From: Pseudomonas abietaniphila
GTDB lineage: Bacteria; Pseudomonadota; Gammaproteobacteria; Pseudomonadales; Pseudomonadaceae
Direction: 5' to 3'
NCBI RefSeq assembly: GCF_039697315.1
Contig: NZ_CP155619.1
Span: forward strand, 3,534,001-3,598,000
DNA length: 64,000 nucleotides
How positions within the stretch are numbered: the stretch's first letter is position 1; each line of letters begins with the position of its first letter. The translations under genes and the position numbers were made by a program. The notes beneath the pieces were generated by a model. It was not told where the DNA came from. It worked only from the letters and a program-made list of their open reading frames with translations, and searched no databases. Shown piece by piece: positions 1 through 9,418 of the stretch.

Positions 1-103
1 TCTGAATCTGCTGGGTGATCATTTGCTTCACCCTGGCGTACAGCGGCGCCGGACTGTCACCCATCTGGGCGGCCAGCGGAGAGTTGGCAGGCGGAGTCGG
101 CAC
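1..103 (-). CDS. hutC: HutC, histidine utilization repressor (N-terminal fragment, cut by window edge)
   Basis: Only the first 34 codons are inside the window; the gene runs off the left end. The reverse strand reads from a GTG codon (VPTPPANSPLAAQMG...PAPLYARVKQMITQQIQ), which matches the start of Pseudomonas HutC, a GntR-family repressor that senses urocanate. An AAGGA ribosome-binding site lies 7 bases upstream of the GTG. PLYARVKQMI is the usual lead-in to the GntR winged helix-turn-helix, which would follow outside the window. It is divergent from hutF, the normal arrangement for a repressor of the hut genes. Identification rests on a short fragment plus context. Confidence 0.85.
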   Translation of the reverse strand, partial: MPTPPANSPLAAQMGDSPAPLYARVKQMITQQIQ

Positions 104-217
104 AGAAAAATCCTTGTTATGGCGTAAAAGTCGGAGGCAAATGGCGTCGTATGGCGCTCACGCTAACCATTTACGCGTTCAACGACAAGCTTGCCGCAGT
201 TTACCGGGCAGACAAAC

Positions 218-235
218 GTCTGTATATGTATAGAC
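218..235. promoter_or_regulatory. Candidate HutC operator between hutC and hutF
   Basis: GTCTGTATATGTATAGAC is an imperfect palindrome (14 of 18 positions symmetric) between the divergent hutC and hutF starts, 25 bases before the hutF ATG. Known Pseudomonas HutC sites are TGTATATACA-like dyads, so this is a reasonable operator for repression of hutF and possibly hutC itself. Binding is inferred from position and symmetry. Confidence 0.5.
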
Positions 236-260
236 AATTTCACGCGAGGGGTGCGAAGCC

Positions 261-1625
261 ATGTCCGTTTTCTTTGCCGAACGAGCGTTATTGCCTGCTG
301 GCTGGGCCAATAACGTGCGTTTTGAGGTCAGCGCCGATGGCCTGTTGACCAACGTCCAGGCCGATGCCGAGCGTCATGGCGCTGAACTGATCAACGGTCC
401 TGTGGTGCCGGGCATGCCGAACCTGCACTCACACGCGTTTCAACGCGCGATGGCGGGTCTGGCGGAAGTGGCGGGCAATCCGAACGACAGCTTCTGGACC
501 TGGCGTGACCTGATGTATCGCCTTGTCGGGCAGATCAGCCCGGAGCAACTGGGCGTCATCGCGCGTCAGTTGTACATCGAGATGCTCAAGGGCGGTTTCA
601 CCTCGGTGGCGGAGTTTCATTACGTTCACCAGGACACCAGCGGCCAGCCGTACACGAACCCGGCGGAGTTGGCGTTGCAGGTCAGTCAGGCCGCCGCCTC
701 CGTCGGCATTGGCATGACGCTCCTGCCCGTGCTGTACACGCACTCAGGGTTTGGCGGGCTGGCACCGAACGAAGGCCAGCGCCGCTTCATCAACAGCACC
801 GACGGCTACCTCGATCTGCAATCATGCCTGAAACCCCTTATCGATGCGCAACCGGCGCAGGCGCTGGGCCTGTGCTTCCACTCGCTGCGTGCGGTCACGC
901 CGCAACAGATCGGCGACGTGATGGCCGCCAGCAACACGCAGTGCCCGGTCCATATCCATATTGCCGAACAGCAGAAAGAAGTCGATGACTGCCTGGCCTG
1001 GAGCGGGCGTCGTCCGTTGCAATGGCTGTACGACAATGTGGACGTCGATGAGCGCTGGTGCCTGGTGCATGCGACCCATGCCGAAGCCGATGAAGTCGCC
1101 TCGATGGCTAAAAGTGGCGCGGTTGCCGGTCTGTGTCTGACGACTGAAGCCAACCTGGGCGACGGTATTTTTCCGGCCGTCGATTACATCGCTCAGGGCG
1201 GACGCTGGGGCATTGGATCGGACAGCCATGTTTCGCTGAGCGTCGTCGAGGAGCTGCGCTGGCTGGAGTATGGCCAGCGTTTACGCGATCAACGCCGCAA
1301 CCGGCTGTATCGACCGGATCAGCCGATGGTGGGTCGCACGCTGTACGACGCTGCGCTGGTGGGCGGGGCTCAGGCGATGGGGCAGCCGACGGGTGCGCTG
1401 GAAGTGGGTAAGCGCGCGGACTGGTTGGTACTTGATGGCAACGATCCGTATCTGGCGACTGCGTCGGGTGATGCGATCCTCAACCGCTGGCTGTTCGCTG
1501 GCAGCGATCGGCAGATACGTGACGTGATGGTCAACGGTCGCTGGGTGATCCGCGAAGGTCGGCATGCCGATGAAGCCGAGAGCAGCCGAGCGTTTGCGCA
1601 GGTATTGCGGGAATTGTTGGGCTGA
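261..1625 (+). CDS. hutF: Formimidoylglutamate deiminase (HutF)
   Basis: A 454-residue amidohydrolase that converts N-formimino-L-glutamate to N-formyl-L-glutamate and ammonia, a step of the five-enzyme histidine degradation route in pseudomonads. The metal site is visible as HSHAF at residues 56-60, HIHIAEQ in the middle, the VHATHAEADEV segment and the late SDSH motif. The C-terminal part carries the composite beta-sandwich of amidohydrolases (GKRADWLVLDGNDP). Length is normal for the family. The ATG is preceded by a GAGGG site about 10 bases upstream. It is divergent from hutC with a candidate HutC operator in the gap, so urocanate-dependent induction is likely. Confidence 0.95.
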   Translation: MSVFFAERALLPAGWANNVRFEVSADGLLTNVQADAERHGAELINGPVVPGMPNLHSHAFQRAMAGLAEVAGNPNDSFWTWRDLMYRLVGQISPEQLGVIARQLYIEMLKGGFTSVAEFHYVHQDTSGQPYTNPAELALQVSQAAASVGIGMTLLPVLYTHSGFGGLAPNEGQRRFINSTDGYLDLQSCLKPLIDAQPAQALGLCFHSLRAVTPQQIGDVMAASNTQCPVHIHIAEQQKEVDDCLAWSGRRPLQWLYDNVDVDERWCLVHATHAEADEVASMAKSGAVAGLCLTTEANLGDGIFPAVDYIAQGGRWGIGSDSHVSLSVVEELRWLEYGQRLRDQRRNRLYRPDQPMVGRTLYDAALVGGAQAMGQPTGALEVGKRADWLVLDGNDPYLATASGDAILNRWLFAGSDRQIRDVMVNGRWVIREGRHADEAESSRAFAQVLRELLG

Positions 1626-1685
1626 AGCTCGGCTAATCCACTCCATCCACAGGTTGAAATGAAATCCTTGTAGCCGGCATTACTG

Positions 1686-1736
1686 GCGAATGCGGTGGGT
1701 CATCTGACATTTTTGCCACTGACCCACCGCGTTCGC
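1686..1736. repeat. REP-type inverted repeat downstream of hutF
   Basis: Two 17-base arms in opposite orientation (GCGAATGCGGTGGGTCA at 1686-1702, TGACCCACCGCGTTCGC at 1720-1736) flank a 17-base loop. More REP-like sequence (TGTGGGAGCCGGCCCGC) follows just before 1830. The repeat lies between the convergent ends of hutF and the lipocalin gene, where it could act as a transcript end or mRNA stabiliser. It is not the same subfamily as the other REP doublets in the window. Confidence 0.75.
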
Positions 1737-1843
1737 TGCCCTCGTAACCTCGGACGTCTCCCACAGGTAATGCGTCGTTCCCATGGCTTGCGGCCGACAT
1801 CGAACCTGTGGGAGCCGGCCCGCAAAAAAACCACTGACCGGCG

Positions 1844-2428
1844 CTATTCGGCCACCTTGGCGATCTTCGAATCTTCAACCCGCCAGATCAACCGGGTGGT
1901 GTCATAGCCCTGTTGTTGAGCCTTCATCAGCAGCTCATTGCGGGTTTTGTCATCGACATGCGCCGTGCGTGACAGCAGCCACAGGTACTTGCGATTCGGG
2001 TTGCCAACGATCGCGAGCTTGTAATCTTCGCTGACGTCGAGCACCCAGTAGTTGCCTTTCGCGACGCCGGGCAGCAGCCGTGAGAACCAGTTATCGAACA
2101 CAACCCACAGCTTGTCGGTCTTGCCTTCGACCTGCGGCGACGCGGTGCCCGTGGCTTCCTCCCACTGGCCGTCCATCGTCCGACAGCGGTTGGTCACGGC
2201 AATGTTGCCGTCAGGTTTGAGCGCGTAATGCGCCTCGGATTGCGCGCAGTTGCGCTGAAAAAACATCGGCAGGCGCGCCAGTTCGTACCACGTGCCCTGA
2301 TAACGCTTTAGGTCTACATGGCCTTCAGTTCTTGGCGCCATCGACTCTCCTGGCGTCGACGCGCACGCTGTCAGCCACAACGTTGCCATCGCCAATGCAC
2401 CTGCGCGGATCATGCGTGAGATAGTCAT
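1844..2428 (-). CDS. blc: Outer-membrane lipocalin (Blc-like)
   Basis: A 194-residue lipoprotein. The first 22 residues are a signal peptide ending in the lipobox LTAC, so Cys22 should be lipidated. The lipocalin signature GTWYELARLPMFFQ follows at about residues 45-58, and the conserved region YWVLDVSEDYKLAIVGNP / YLWLLSRT covers the barrel strands. Members bind fatty acids or lysophospholipids at the inner face of the outer membrane, often under starvation or envelope stress. Its ATG overlaps the stop of the upstream small lipoprotein gene (ATGA), so the two should be co-translated. Confidence 0.92.
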   Translation of the reverse strand: MTISRMIRAGALAMATLWLTACASTPGESMAPRTEGHVDLKRYQGTWYELARLPMFFQRNCAQSEAHYALKPDGNIAVTNRCRTMDGQWEEATGTASPQVEGKTDKLWVVFDNWFSRLLPGVAKGNYWVLDVSEDYKLAIVGNPNRKYLWLLSRTAHVDDKTRNELLMKAQQQGYDTTRLIWRVEDSKIAKVAE

Positions 2429-2679
2429 TTGAGCCCCTGACCCGAATACAGAACCACTTTGTCAGCGGCGTATTGAACGCTGATGAACGTTTTTTGATCG
2501 CCCCAGGTGCAGCTCGCCATCCCCAGTGCGCCCGAGCACTCGGTCGGGCTGCCGAGCAACTGCTCGATTTCGGCCTTGGACATGCCTGCCGAGATTTTCG
2601 AATAGTTTTCCTGATTGATCTTGCTGCAGGCGGCCAGCAGCACGCAGAACGACAGCAACATGAGAGAGCGCAAAGACAT
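2425..2679 (-). CDS. Small lipoprotein, BamE/OmlA-like fold suspected
   Basis: 84 residues from the ATG at 2677-2679, which has an AGGAGC site upstream; a longer reading frame exists but lacks a good ribosome site. It has a signal peptide with lipobox LAAC (MSLRSLMLLSFCVLLAAC). The mature part reads INQENYSKISAGMSKAEIEQLLG, the helix-turn motif typical of small BamE/SmpA-like lipoproteins, then two cysteines (ECSG...ASC) that could form a disulfide and a WGDQKTFISVQY beta strand. It is translationally coupled to the lipocalin. The BamE-like assignment is by motif only; the function is unknown. Confidence 0.85.
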   Translation of the reverse strand: MSLRSLMLLSFCVLLAACSKINQENYSKISAGMSKAEIEQLLGSPTECSGALGMASCTWGDQKTFISVQYAADKVVLYSGQGLK

Positions 2680-2823
2680 GGGTGAAGCTCCTGAACCGAG
2701 AGGGGGCGACGTCGCAGTGTTACGCCTTGGGCGCACTCACTGGCGTGATGCCGAAAGCTTAGAAGAGAAAAGGGTGTGTCTGGTTCCCTAACGATATTTA
2801 CCGCGCTGCGCTCTTCATTTGAT

Positions 2824-2983
2824 TCTGGCCGAAGGCCGTGGGAGCGCAGCTTGCTCGCGATCTGCCGGGGACCGGCAGCAATTACTGGCAACCCGGTATA
2901 CCTGATGCTCCCGATTCGTCTGATTCTGCTGCCGCTTCGCGCCAGTTCGCGAGCAAGCTGCGCTCCCACGGCCTTCGGCCAGA
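2824..2983. repeat. Long REP inverted repeat (37-base arms)
   Basis: The sequence at 2824-2860 is repeated exactly in reverse complement at 2947-2983 around an 86-base loop. The arm contains GTGGGAGCGCAGCTTGCTCG, a REP subfamily of pseudomonads. The stretch 2680-3001 holds this repeat, the upstream region of the small lipoprotein gene, and no other gene. Confidence 0.9.
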
Positions 2984-3001
2984 AGCTTATCGTTCGCGGG
3001 C

Positions 3002-3604
3002 CTAGAACCGCGACCCACGCTCCTTCAGAAACTCCACTTCCTCAGCCGTGGACTCACGCCCCAGCACTTCGTTGCGATGGGGGAACCGACCAAAGCGTTC
3101 GATCACCTCGCGGTGCTTCTTCGCGTAAGCCAGCGTCTGGGTGAAGTAGTCGCGATCAGTGGCGGGCAGTAAAGGGAGAAGGTCGGCGAAGCGGCGGATG
3201 GCTTCGTCCTGAGCGTCCAGCCGTTCGGTGTGTTCGAGCACCAGATAGATAAAGGTGCGTTGTATCGGCGTCAGCGCCAGATCGCGCTGCAGCTTGAGGC
3301 CATGATTGACCAGCGCCTGGGCACGACTGTCGCCAGCATAAGATTTGGGTGTGTCGCGGAATATCATGCGCGGCAGTTGATCGAGCAACAGCACCAGCGC
3401 CAGCCAGCCCTGCGGGGTTTCGGTCCATTCGGACAGCCCGCCCTTGAGTGCCTGCTCGACCAGTCCACCGAAGCGGTGCAGCGCATCGGTGTCCTGGGAT
3501 TTCTTCTTGCCGAACCAGAGCTTGTTTTTCGCCTTGGCTGTCTCGGCCGGAGATTCGGCAGAACCGAACCACCAGTCCAGCAGCGGCAGCCAAGGCGCGC
3601 TCAT
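3002..3604 (-). CDS. DUF924 family protein
   Basis: A 200-residue cytoplasmic protein of the DUF924 family (tetratricopeptide-like all-helical fold; no assigned reaction). Family features are the LDWWFG start, the KLWFGK segment, the WLALVLLLDQLPRMIFRDTP motif at about residues 67-86, FIYLVLEHTE in the middle, and the GRFPHRNEVLGRESTAEEVEFL C-terminal signature. Full length for the family. It follows fbp by 6 bases on the same strand and is probably co-transcribed with it, though no functional link is known. Confidence 0.92.
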   Translation of the reverse strand: MSAPWLPLLDWWFGSAESPAETAKAKNKLWFGKKKSQDTDALHRFGGLVEQALKGGLSEWTETPQGWLALVLLLDQLPRMIFRDTPKSYAGDSRAQALVNHGLKLQRDLALTPIQRTFIYLVLEHTERLDAQDEAIRRFADLLPLLPATDRDYFTQTLAYAKKHREVIERFGRFPHRNEVLGRESTAEEVEFLKERGSRF

Positions 3605-3610
3605 GATGGC

Positions 3611-4621
3611 TTACTCTTTGTGGTACGCAGTCGCGCGTTCAACTTCTTCTTTCGAACCCAGGAACACCGCTACGCGCTGGTGCAGGCCTTCGGGCTGGAT
3701 GTCGAGAATGCGTTGATGGCCGTCAGTGGACGCGCCGCCCGCCTGTTCCACCAGGAACGACATCGGGTTGGCTTCGTACATCAGACGCAGTTTGCCCGGC
3801 TTGGACGGCTCGCGAGCGTCGCGAGGGTACATGAACAGGCCGCCACGGGTCAGAATGCGGTGTACGTCGGCAACCATCGCCGCGACCCAACGCATGTTGT
3901 AGTTCTTTTTCAGCGGGCCTTCTTCACCGGCCAGCAGTTCTTCGACATAGCGCTTGACCGGCGCTTCCCAGTGGCGCTGGTTGGACATGTTGACGGCGAA
4001 TTCCTGAGTGGACTCCGGAATCTTGATGTCTTCATGGCTCAGCACGAAGCTGCCCATCTCACGGTCGAGGGTGAAGCCTTTGACGCCGTCGCCCAGCGTC
4101 AGGACCAGCATGGTCTGCGGGCCGTAGATCGCGTAACCAGCGGCCACCTGTTGGGTGCCCGGCTGCAGGAAGGCTTTTTCGTTCAGGGCTTCGTTCTGGC
4201 TCAGGTATTCGTTCGGGCAACGCAATACCGAGAAGATGGTGCCGACCGGGGCGTTGATGTCGATGTTCGAGGAGCCGTCCAGCGGGTCGAACACCAGCAG
4301 GTAGGCGCCCTTCGGGTATTTGCCCGGAATCTGGTAGGCGTTGTCCATTTCTTCCGACGCCATGCCGGCGAGGTGACCGCCCCATTCGTTGGCTTCGAGC
4401 AGGATTTCGTTGGACATCACGTCCAGCTTCTTCTGCACTTCACCTTGAACGTTTTCAGTACCCATGCTGCCCAGCACGCCACCCAGGGCGCCTTTGGATA
4501 CTGCGTGGCTGATTTCCTTGCACGCACGCGCCACCACTTCGATAAGGAAGCGCAGATCGGCAGGAGTGTTGTTGCTGCGGGTCTGCTCAATCAGATAGCG
4601 ACTCAGGGTAACGCGGGACAT
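3611..4621 (-). CDS. fbp: Fructose-1,6-bisphosphatase class 1
   Basis: A 336-residue gluconeogenic enzyme that hydrolyses fructose 1,6-bisphosphate to fructose 6-phosphate. The metal and phosphate site motif [13 protein letters not shown] is present, with [17 protein letters not shown] (metal-binding loop) before it and [21 protein letters not shown] in the C-terminal half. I chose the ATG at 4619-4621, which has a GGAG site; upstream in-frame codons extend to 4765 but have no family similarity. Pseudomonads lack a classical glycolytic phosphofructokinase and rely on this enzyme for hexose synthesis. The 199 bases upstream (4622-4820) show no feature I can name. Confidence 0.97.
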   Translation of the reverse strand: MSRVTLSRYLIEQTRSNNTPADLRFLIEVVARACKEISHAVSKGALGGVLGSMGTENVQGEVQKKLDVMSNEILLEANEWGGHLAGMASEEMDNAYQIPGKYPKGAYLLVFDPLDGSSNIDINAPVGTIFSVLRCPNEYLSQNEALNEKAFLQPGTQQVAAGYAIYGPQTMLVLTLGDGVKGFTLDREMGSFVLSHEDIKIPESTQEFAVNMSNQRHWEAPVKRYVEELLAGEEGPLKKNYNMRWVAAMVADVHRILTRGGLFMYPRDAREPSKPGKLRLMYEANPMSFLVEQAGGASTDGHQRILDIQPEGLHQRVAVFLGSKEEVERATAYHKE

Positions 4622-4820
4622 GGAGAGCTCCGAAGAAGGGAATAAAAAACGCGAACAGTTTAACGCGTGTAACGACTTAATACTGCCTGTCAGACCGACT
4701 GGGTAGTGATTCAGTTCACGGGCTACAGAATCGTAAACGCTCCACAGTGACAAGACGGTGTACATCCTCCGCGTTTTTCGAGGTGCGGGATCGGTTCAGC
4801 CAGCGAGACAACACCAATCG

Positions 4821-6215
4821 TTATTTAAGCCGGGATGCGCGGAGCGTGCTAATCGCCATCCAGCCCAGAAAAATCACGCCGAGCACCAATACAGCCCACA
4901 GTCCCATACGTTTCCAGTCGGGACCCGCAGCCACAGGCACCGCAGCCGTGGGGACCGAGACAGGCGTCACCGAAAGCTTTGCGCTGCCCAGCGCTGCAAG
5001 TTTCTCTGGCGTAATCCCGGGCACCAAGGTCGACAGGGGCAAGTTGGCGCCCTTTATCGTCGCGTTGCCGATGGCGAGGCTGTAAGGCGGTGCGCCACGG
5101 GCGAGGAACACCAACTGCGTGGCGCGCACCGCGAAGCTCAGCTTCGGCGCTTCGTTACCCAGACCGCCGCCCCGATCATCGACCTCCAGCTTCAATTGCT
5201 GCACGACATTGCCCGGCAGCTCCATCTCGTCCTGCACCACGTCCTGACCGTTCTGGGTCAGCCGATAGAGCAAGCCGCTGTCGATCGGTTGCCACGGCGC
5301 GGTGTTGTCGCGGCGTCCATACAAGGTTGCAGGTGCAAGGCTGTTGGGCTGGGCGATGGCGACTTTCATGCGCTCGAGCGGCAGGGCAACCGGCAGTTGC
5401 CAGACATACACACCCGGCTTCTCAACGCTGCCGTTGATGCTCGGCGACCAACTGAGCGGCATGACACCGGGGCGCGTGCTGATCAGTTGCGCGGACGCGA
5501 GCGTCGGGGCGGTTTGGGGCGTGGTCCACAACAGGCGCAGGTAACGGGCATTACGCCCCGGCAAGGTGACGACACGCTGCTCGACCAGCTCGTCGGCAAA
5601 CGACAGCCGCGCTACTTGGCCTTCGCCCCAGCGCTTCCAGTGCTGAAGGTCGTCGCTGGCCTCAATGCTGAATCGCTGGAAGCCTTCGCGTTCGGTGCTC
5701 CAGTCGAGCACGAGTCGATCCAGCGGCCCGTGGATGGCGCTGGTGTCGAGCAACCAGCCCCGTAGGATTTCTTCGCCGGCCTCGATTTCGCCCTGAGGCT
5801 GCACCTCGACCAGCGTGCCCGTGGTCGTGCGCTCGACGCGAATCTTTGGCTCGGCGTCCTTGGCATCATCGCTGTTGTAGAGCGGAAACCACTTCACCGC
5901 GACCGGCGTCTGGTCTTCTTCACGCGGGGGCTGACTGAACGTCAGCGCGTAGGGTTGGGCCTGGCCGTCGGCATTGAACACGCGCACATCGTTGAGCGTG
6001 CTTTGTTGCGCATTCAACTGCAGCGCCAAGGGCAATTCGAGCCGATACCACGGGCCTTCGCCACTGAGGGTGAGCGGCGTATGACGGGTGAAGTCGTCCG
6101 GTAGATCCTCCGTCTGAACCTGGGCGTTTGCCAGCTGTGCTGCGGACAGCAAGACGCTGAACACTGCGGTCGTGATGAGGGACAGACGAATCAACTGCGG
6201 GCTCCTGGGCGTCAT
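4821..6215 (-). CDS. DUF3999 family envelope protein
   Basis: 464 residues with a cleavable-looking signal peptide (about residues 1-31, ending SAAQLANA), a large beta-rich periplasmic region, and one C-terminal membrane segment (WAVLVLGVIFLGWMAIST) followed by a short basic tail. It matches the DUF3999 pattern (early RLELPLALQLN...DVRVFNADGQ, discoidin-like middle FQRFSIEASDDLQHW). The function is unknown. The start ATG overlaps the stop of the upstream DUF2339 gene (ATGA at 6212-6215), so the two proteins are probably made together and may form one envelope complex. Confidence 0.88.
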   Translation of the reverse strand: MTPRSPQLIRLSLITTAVFSVLLSAAQLANAQVQTEDLPDDFTRHTPLTLSGEGPWYRLELPLALQLNAQQSTLNDVRVFNADGQAQPYALTFSQPPREEDQTPVAVKWFPLYNSDDAKDAEPKIRVERTTTGTLVEVQPQGEIEAGEEILRGWLLDTSAIHGPLDRLVLDWSTEREGFQRFSIEASDDLQHWKRWGEGQVARLSFADELVEQRVVTLPGRNARYLRLLWTTPQTAPTLASAQLISTRPGVMPLSWSPSINGSVEKPGVYVWQLPVALPLERMKVAIAQPNSLAPATLYGRRDNTAPWQPIDSGLLYRLTQNGQDVVQDEMELPGNVVQQLKLEVDDRGGGLGNEAPKLSFAVRATQLVFLARGAPPYSLAIGNATIKGANLPLSTLVPGITPEKLAALGSAKLSVTPVSVPTAAVPVAAGPDWKRMGLWAVLVLGVIFLGWMAISTLRASRLK

Positions 6216-9061
6216 TGCGGTGCCGAATCCGGAGGCGCAGTGTCGGTGGAAGACGGGCTGCTTGCAGGGTTCTTCGGCGGTAATGGTGCGAAATATCCCA
6301 CTACGAGCAGCAGAATGCCAACGCCGATAAACGAGACGATGCGCTCCAGTCCGCCCCGGTTGCTAAGTTCGACGAAGAACAGTTTGGCGACCACGATGCC
6401 GATCAACACCGCACCGACGATCCACATGTCGCGCCGTGCGCGCAGGTGACCGCCGATCATCAGGGTCAGCGCCATCAAGGTCCAGACGATGGAGAGGCCC
6501 GCCTGCACGCGCATGGATTCAAGCAGCGCGTCAGTGTGCCAGGCAACGCCCGCCCAGTGATGGGCGCCGCGCATGACCATGGCGGTGACCAACGCGAAGA
6601 TCGACGCGCCTGCAATCATCAGTGCGACCTTGCGTGCATGGGCTGCGCTGACGCCTGACTGCGGCAGCTGGGTGCGGGTCCAGCTGAAAATGCCGGCCAG
6701 CGTGATCAGCAACCCCAGTTCAAGCGGGTTGATCAACGGGATGTACGGCAGCGGGTCGGCGTTGCCATCGCTGAACCCGTTGGCGAGCCAGAACCACGCC
6801 AGCATCAGCGCTGCGAGTGGCGCCGCGGCCCAGACCCGGTATTCACGGGGATACGCACTGATCGGCCAAGGCCAGTTGTGTGGAGCGGTCATCGCCAGCA
6901 GATACAAGCTTGGCAGCAACGCCCAGCCCAGCCAGCGCCAAGCGTTATACGACTCCGACAGCACCAGCAATCCATAACGCAGCTCCAGCGAGAGCACGCT
7001 GATGATCAGCCAGCAGCCAACGACATGCGCGACGCTGCGCAGGCGCGGGAGCAACACGGTGTCGAGACGTTTCAGAGACAGGAAATGGACCACGAACACC
7101 GCGAGCCAGCCCAGCCAGCCGCCATCGTCCGCCGGATTGAAATACGGATTGAACAGCATCAGTCCCAGAAGCAGAGCACTGGCCGGTGTCAGTAAAACGC
7201 AGAGCTGAGCCAGTCCGGCCCATTTCAAGCGCAGCGCGACGACAGTCCATACAGCCACGCTGACGGCGCCGAGCAGTAATAACGTCGGCACTTCCCGCTC
7301 GCCGGGAACGTAATGGGTGCTGACGCACAGCGCAATTGCCCACCATAACGCTCCCCAGATCAGCAATGACGGCTGCAGCAGCCGCTCGCTGAAGGCCAGG
7401 CGCAAGGTCCCAATGCGCTCGACGGTAAATGCGCTGATCAAGCCCGCCAGAGCAATGATCAAGGGCGTCCAGAAGTCGCCATGGTTGAAGCTCGGTGAGT
7501 ACCAGCGCCCGACAATGCCCAGGAACGCGAACCCTGCACCGAGCTGCAGCAGCAGACCGAAAAAGCGCGCCAACAACCGGTTCTGTCGCATGCCCAGCCA
7601 GAACACGGCGGCGCCTTCGACGGCCCAGGCCACGGTGGTCCATTGCGCGCTCAGGCCCAAGGGAATCGCCAATGTGGCGAACACGACGCCCAGCGCCAGG
7701 CAGGTTTCCACCAACAGCAGTGCGCGTCCGGGCGCACGGCCCGCGAGCACCCGCGCGATACCCATGTACAGGAGGCCCATGACCAGCGCGCTGAAGGCGG
7801 CGCCGAACTCGATGTGCTGGATGATCGCGTATTGCAGGCCAAACCCCGCAATGGGCGTGCCGAACAGCAGGCTGCCATCGACGTAATGGCTCTGCTTCGC
7901 CGACCAACGCAGCATCGCTTCCCGGCTGTCATCCTCCGGGCCGGTGCTGTGTGCCTGCAACTTGCGCCGGGCGAACAACAGCCCTATCGCCAGGTACATC
8001 AGGAAAAACAGAATCAGAAACGGTTCGGTGCTCCAGAAAAGCGCTGGCGTGTAAGCCTTCAATCCCCAGGCGAAACCGATGCCGAAGGTGCCGACGAAGC
8101 CGATCAGGTTCAGCGGTCGCCAGGCCTTGAACCACGCGATGGCGAAGATGCCCGCGTTGAGCAGCGCGAAATAACTGAACAGCGCAACGTGGCTGCCTTC
8201 CCCGGTAGACGTCAGCAACGGCGCCGCGAAACCGCCGAGCGCCGCCACGCAGGCCAAGGCGAGAGAATTCTGCGTCAGCGCGAGGATCGCCGAGAACACG
8301 GTCACCCCGACCAGCAGTCCAAAAGCCATGCCGGGCGCCAGCAACGTGTGGACTTTCATGGCGGCGAAAACCGTCAGGTACATCACCGCCACGCCTGTGC
8401 CTTGCAGCATCAATGCAAAAGACGCATTGCGCTGTCGCAGCCACCAGCCCAGCCCCAGCAAGACCAGCGCGGCGAACGCAACGCCGGCGTAACGCGCTTC
8501 GATTGGCACAACCATGCCTTCGGTGGCGTAGCGCAACAGGAACGCCAGGCCGAGAAACAGCAGCACTACGCCGACACGCAACACGGTATTGCCGCCCAAA
8601 AGCCATTCTTTGGCGCGCAGCAGTGCGCTGTCGAACACATTGGGTACGGCGGGAACGGGAGGTTTAGTCGTCGGGCGAACGGGTTTCGCGACGTCGGGCG
8701 GTCGGCGCCATTCGGAGTCGCCGGAGAGCTCGGGCGCTGCGGGTTCCAGATCCGGCAGGTCCCAGAGCAGTTCAGGGCCGGCGTCGGCGATCGGCTGAAC
8801 GTCGAGCGGAGCGGGGGCGGGTGCATCCGGTAGTTGGACGGCGGCGGAGTCGAGCTGATTCAGGCGTTGTTGAATCGCGTGCAAGTCTTGTCGGGTTTTC
8901 GCCAGCTCGGCTTTCTGCTCGGCTGCTTCGCGGGACAGGGATGACAGCCGCAAGCTCAAGCCAATTGCCAGACCGACCACCGCACCCACGGCCCCGCCTG
9001 ACAGCGACTCATCGAGCACCGCGCCGATAAACAGACCAGCCAGCAAAAGAATCCATTGCAC
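6212..9061 (-). CDS. DUF2339 multi-pass membrane protein
   Basis: 949 residues from a GTG at 9059-9061, preceded by GAAGGGA about 11 bases upstream; further upstream codons run through a REP element and are not coding. Order of parts: a short N-terminal hydrophobic hairpin (VQWILLLAGLFIGAV...), a coiled coil (about residues 35-67, SREAAEQKAELAKTRQDL), a Pro/Ala linker to about 140, then roughly two dozen hydrophobic segments to the end. This is the DUF2339 architecture, for which no reaction is established. It overlaps the DUF3999 gene downstream by 4 bases. Confidence 0.88.
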   Translation of the reverse strand: MQWILLLAGLFIGAVLDESLSGGAVGAVVGLAIGLSLRLSSLSREAAEQKAELAKTRQDLHAIQQRLNQLDSAAVQLPDAPAPAPLDVQPIADAGPELLWDLPDLEPAAPELSGDSEWRRPPDVAKPVRPTTKPPVPAVPNVFDSALLRAKEWLLGGNTVLRVGVVLLFLGLAFLLRYATEGMVVPIEARYAGVAFAALVLLGLGWWLRQRNASFALMLQGTGVAVMYLTVFAAMKVHTLLAPGMAFGLLVGVTVFSAILALTQNSLALACVAALGGFAAPLLTSTGEGSHVALFSYFALLNAGIFAIAWFKAWRPLNLIGFVGTFGIGFAWGLKAYTPALFWSTEPFLILFFLMYLAIGLLFARRKLQAHSTGPEDDSREAMLRWSAKQSHYVDGSLLFGTPIAGFGLQYAIIQHIEFGAAFSALVMGLLYMGIARVLAGRAPGRALLLVETCLALGVVFATLAIPLGLSAQWTTVAWAVEGAAVFWLGMRQNRLLARFFGLLLQLGAGFAFLGIVGRWYSPSFNHGDFWTPLIIALAGLISAFTVERIGTLRLAFSERLLQPSLLIWGALWWAIALCVSTHYVPGEREVPTLLLLGAVSVAVWTVVALRLKWAGLAQLCVLLTPASALLLGLMLFNPYFNPADDGGWLGWLAVFVVHFLSLKRLDTVLLPRLRSVAHVVGCWLIISVLSLELRYGLLVLSESYNAWRWLGWALLPSLYLLAMTAPHNWPWPISAYPREYRVWAAAPLAALMLAWFWLANGFSDGNADPLPYIPLINPLELGLLITLAGIFSWTRTQLPQSGVSAAHARKVALMIAGASIFALVTAMVMRGAHHWAGVAWHTDALLESMRVQAGLSIVWTLMALTLMIGGHLRARRDMWIVGAVLIGIVVAKLFFVELSNRGGLERIVSFIGVGILLLVVGYFAPLPPKNPASSPSSTDTAPPDSAPQ

Positions 9062-9203
9062 GCGACGACATCCCTTCTCGGCCGGTGACCGGCGATGGCG
9101 AGAAGTATATCGGGCGGAGGGGAAGAGGAAACAATTTGTGTCGGAGACTGAAGACTCCGACGGGTGATTTTTGCGTTCACGAATGTTGTGATCGACAGAG
9201 ATT

Positions 9204-9355
9204 CTGTAGGAGCGAGGCTTGTCTCTGGGCCGCATCCGGACGATCGGCCGCGAAGCGGTCGCAAAATCGGTGAGCGCGATATGACAGGAATACCGCATGC
9301 GCCGAATGTGCTGTTGCTGCGCAACAGATCGCGGGACAAGCCACGCTCCTACAGG
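9204..9355. repeat. REP doublet upstream of the DUF2339 gene
   Basis: The left arm, at 9204-9226, starts TGTAGGAGCGAGGCTTGTC; the right arm, GCGGGACAAGCCACGCTCCT, lies at 9331-9350 in opposite orientation. The arms match with one or two mismatches. The gap 9062-9418 between the DUF2339 gene and glgP contains this repeat and nothing else I can support. The same subfamily recurs at 42575-42712. Confidence 0.85.
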
Positions 9356-9418
9356 TATCTGCGTCGTCGCCGATGGAGGAATCGGCACCAGTCAATGTAG
9401 GGGCGCGCTTGCAGGCTA

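Noticed and set aside
3230..4645. A 471-codon open frame antisense to fbp and the DUF924 gene
   Set aside because: It crosses two real genes on the other strand, and its composition is that of a complement frame.
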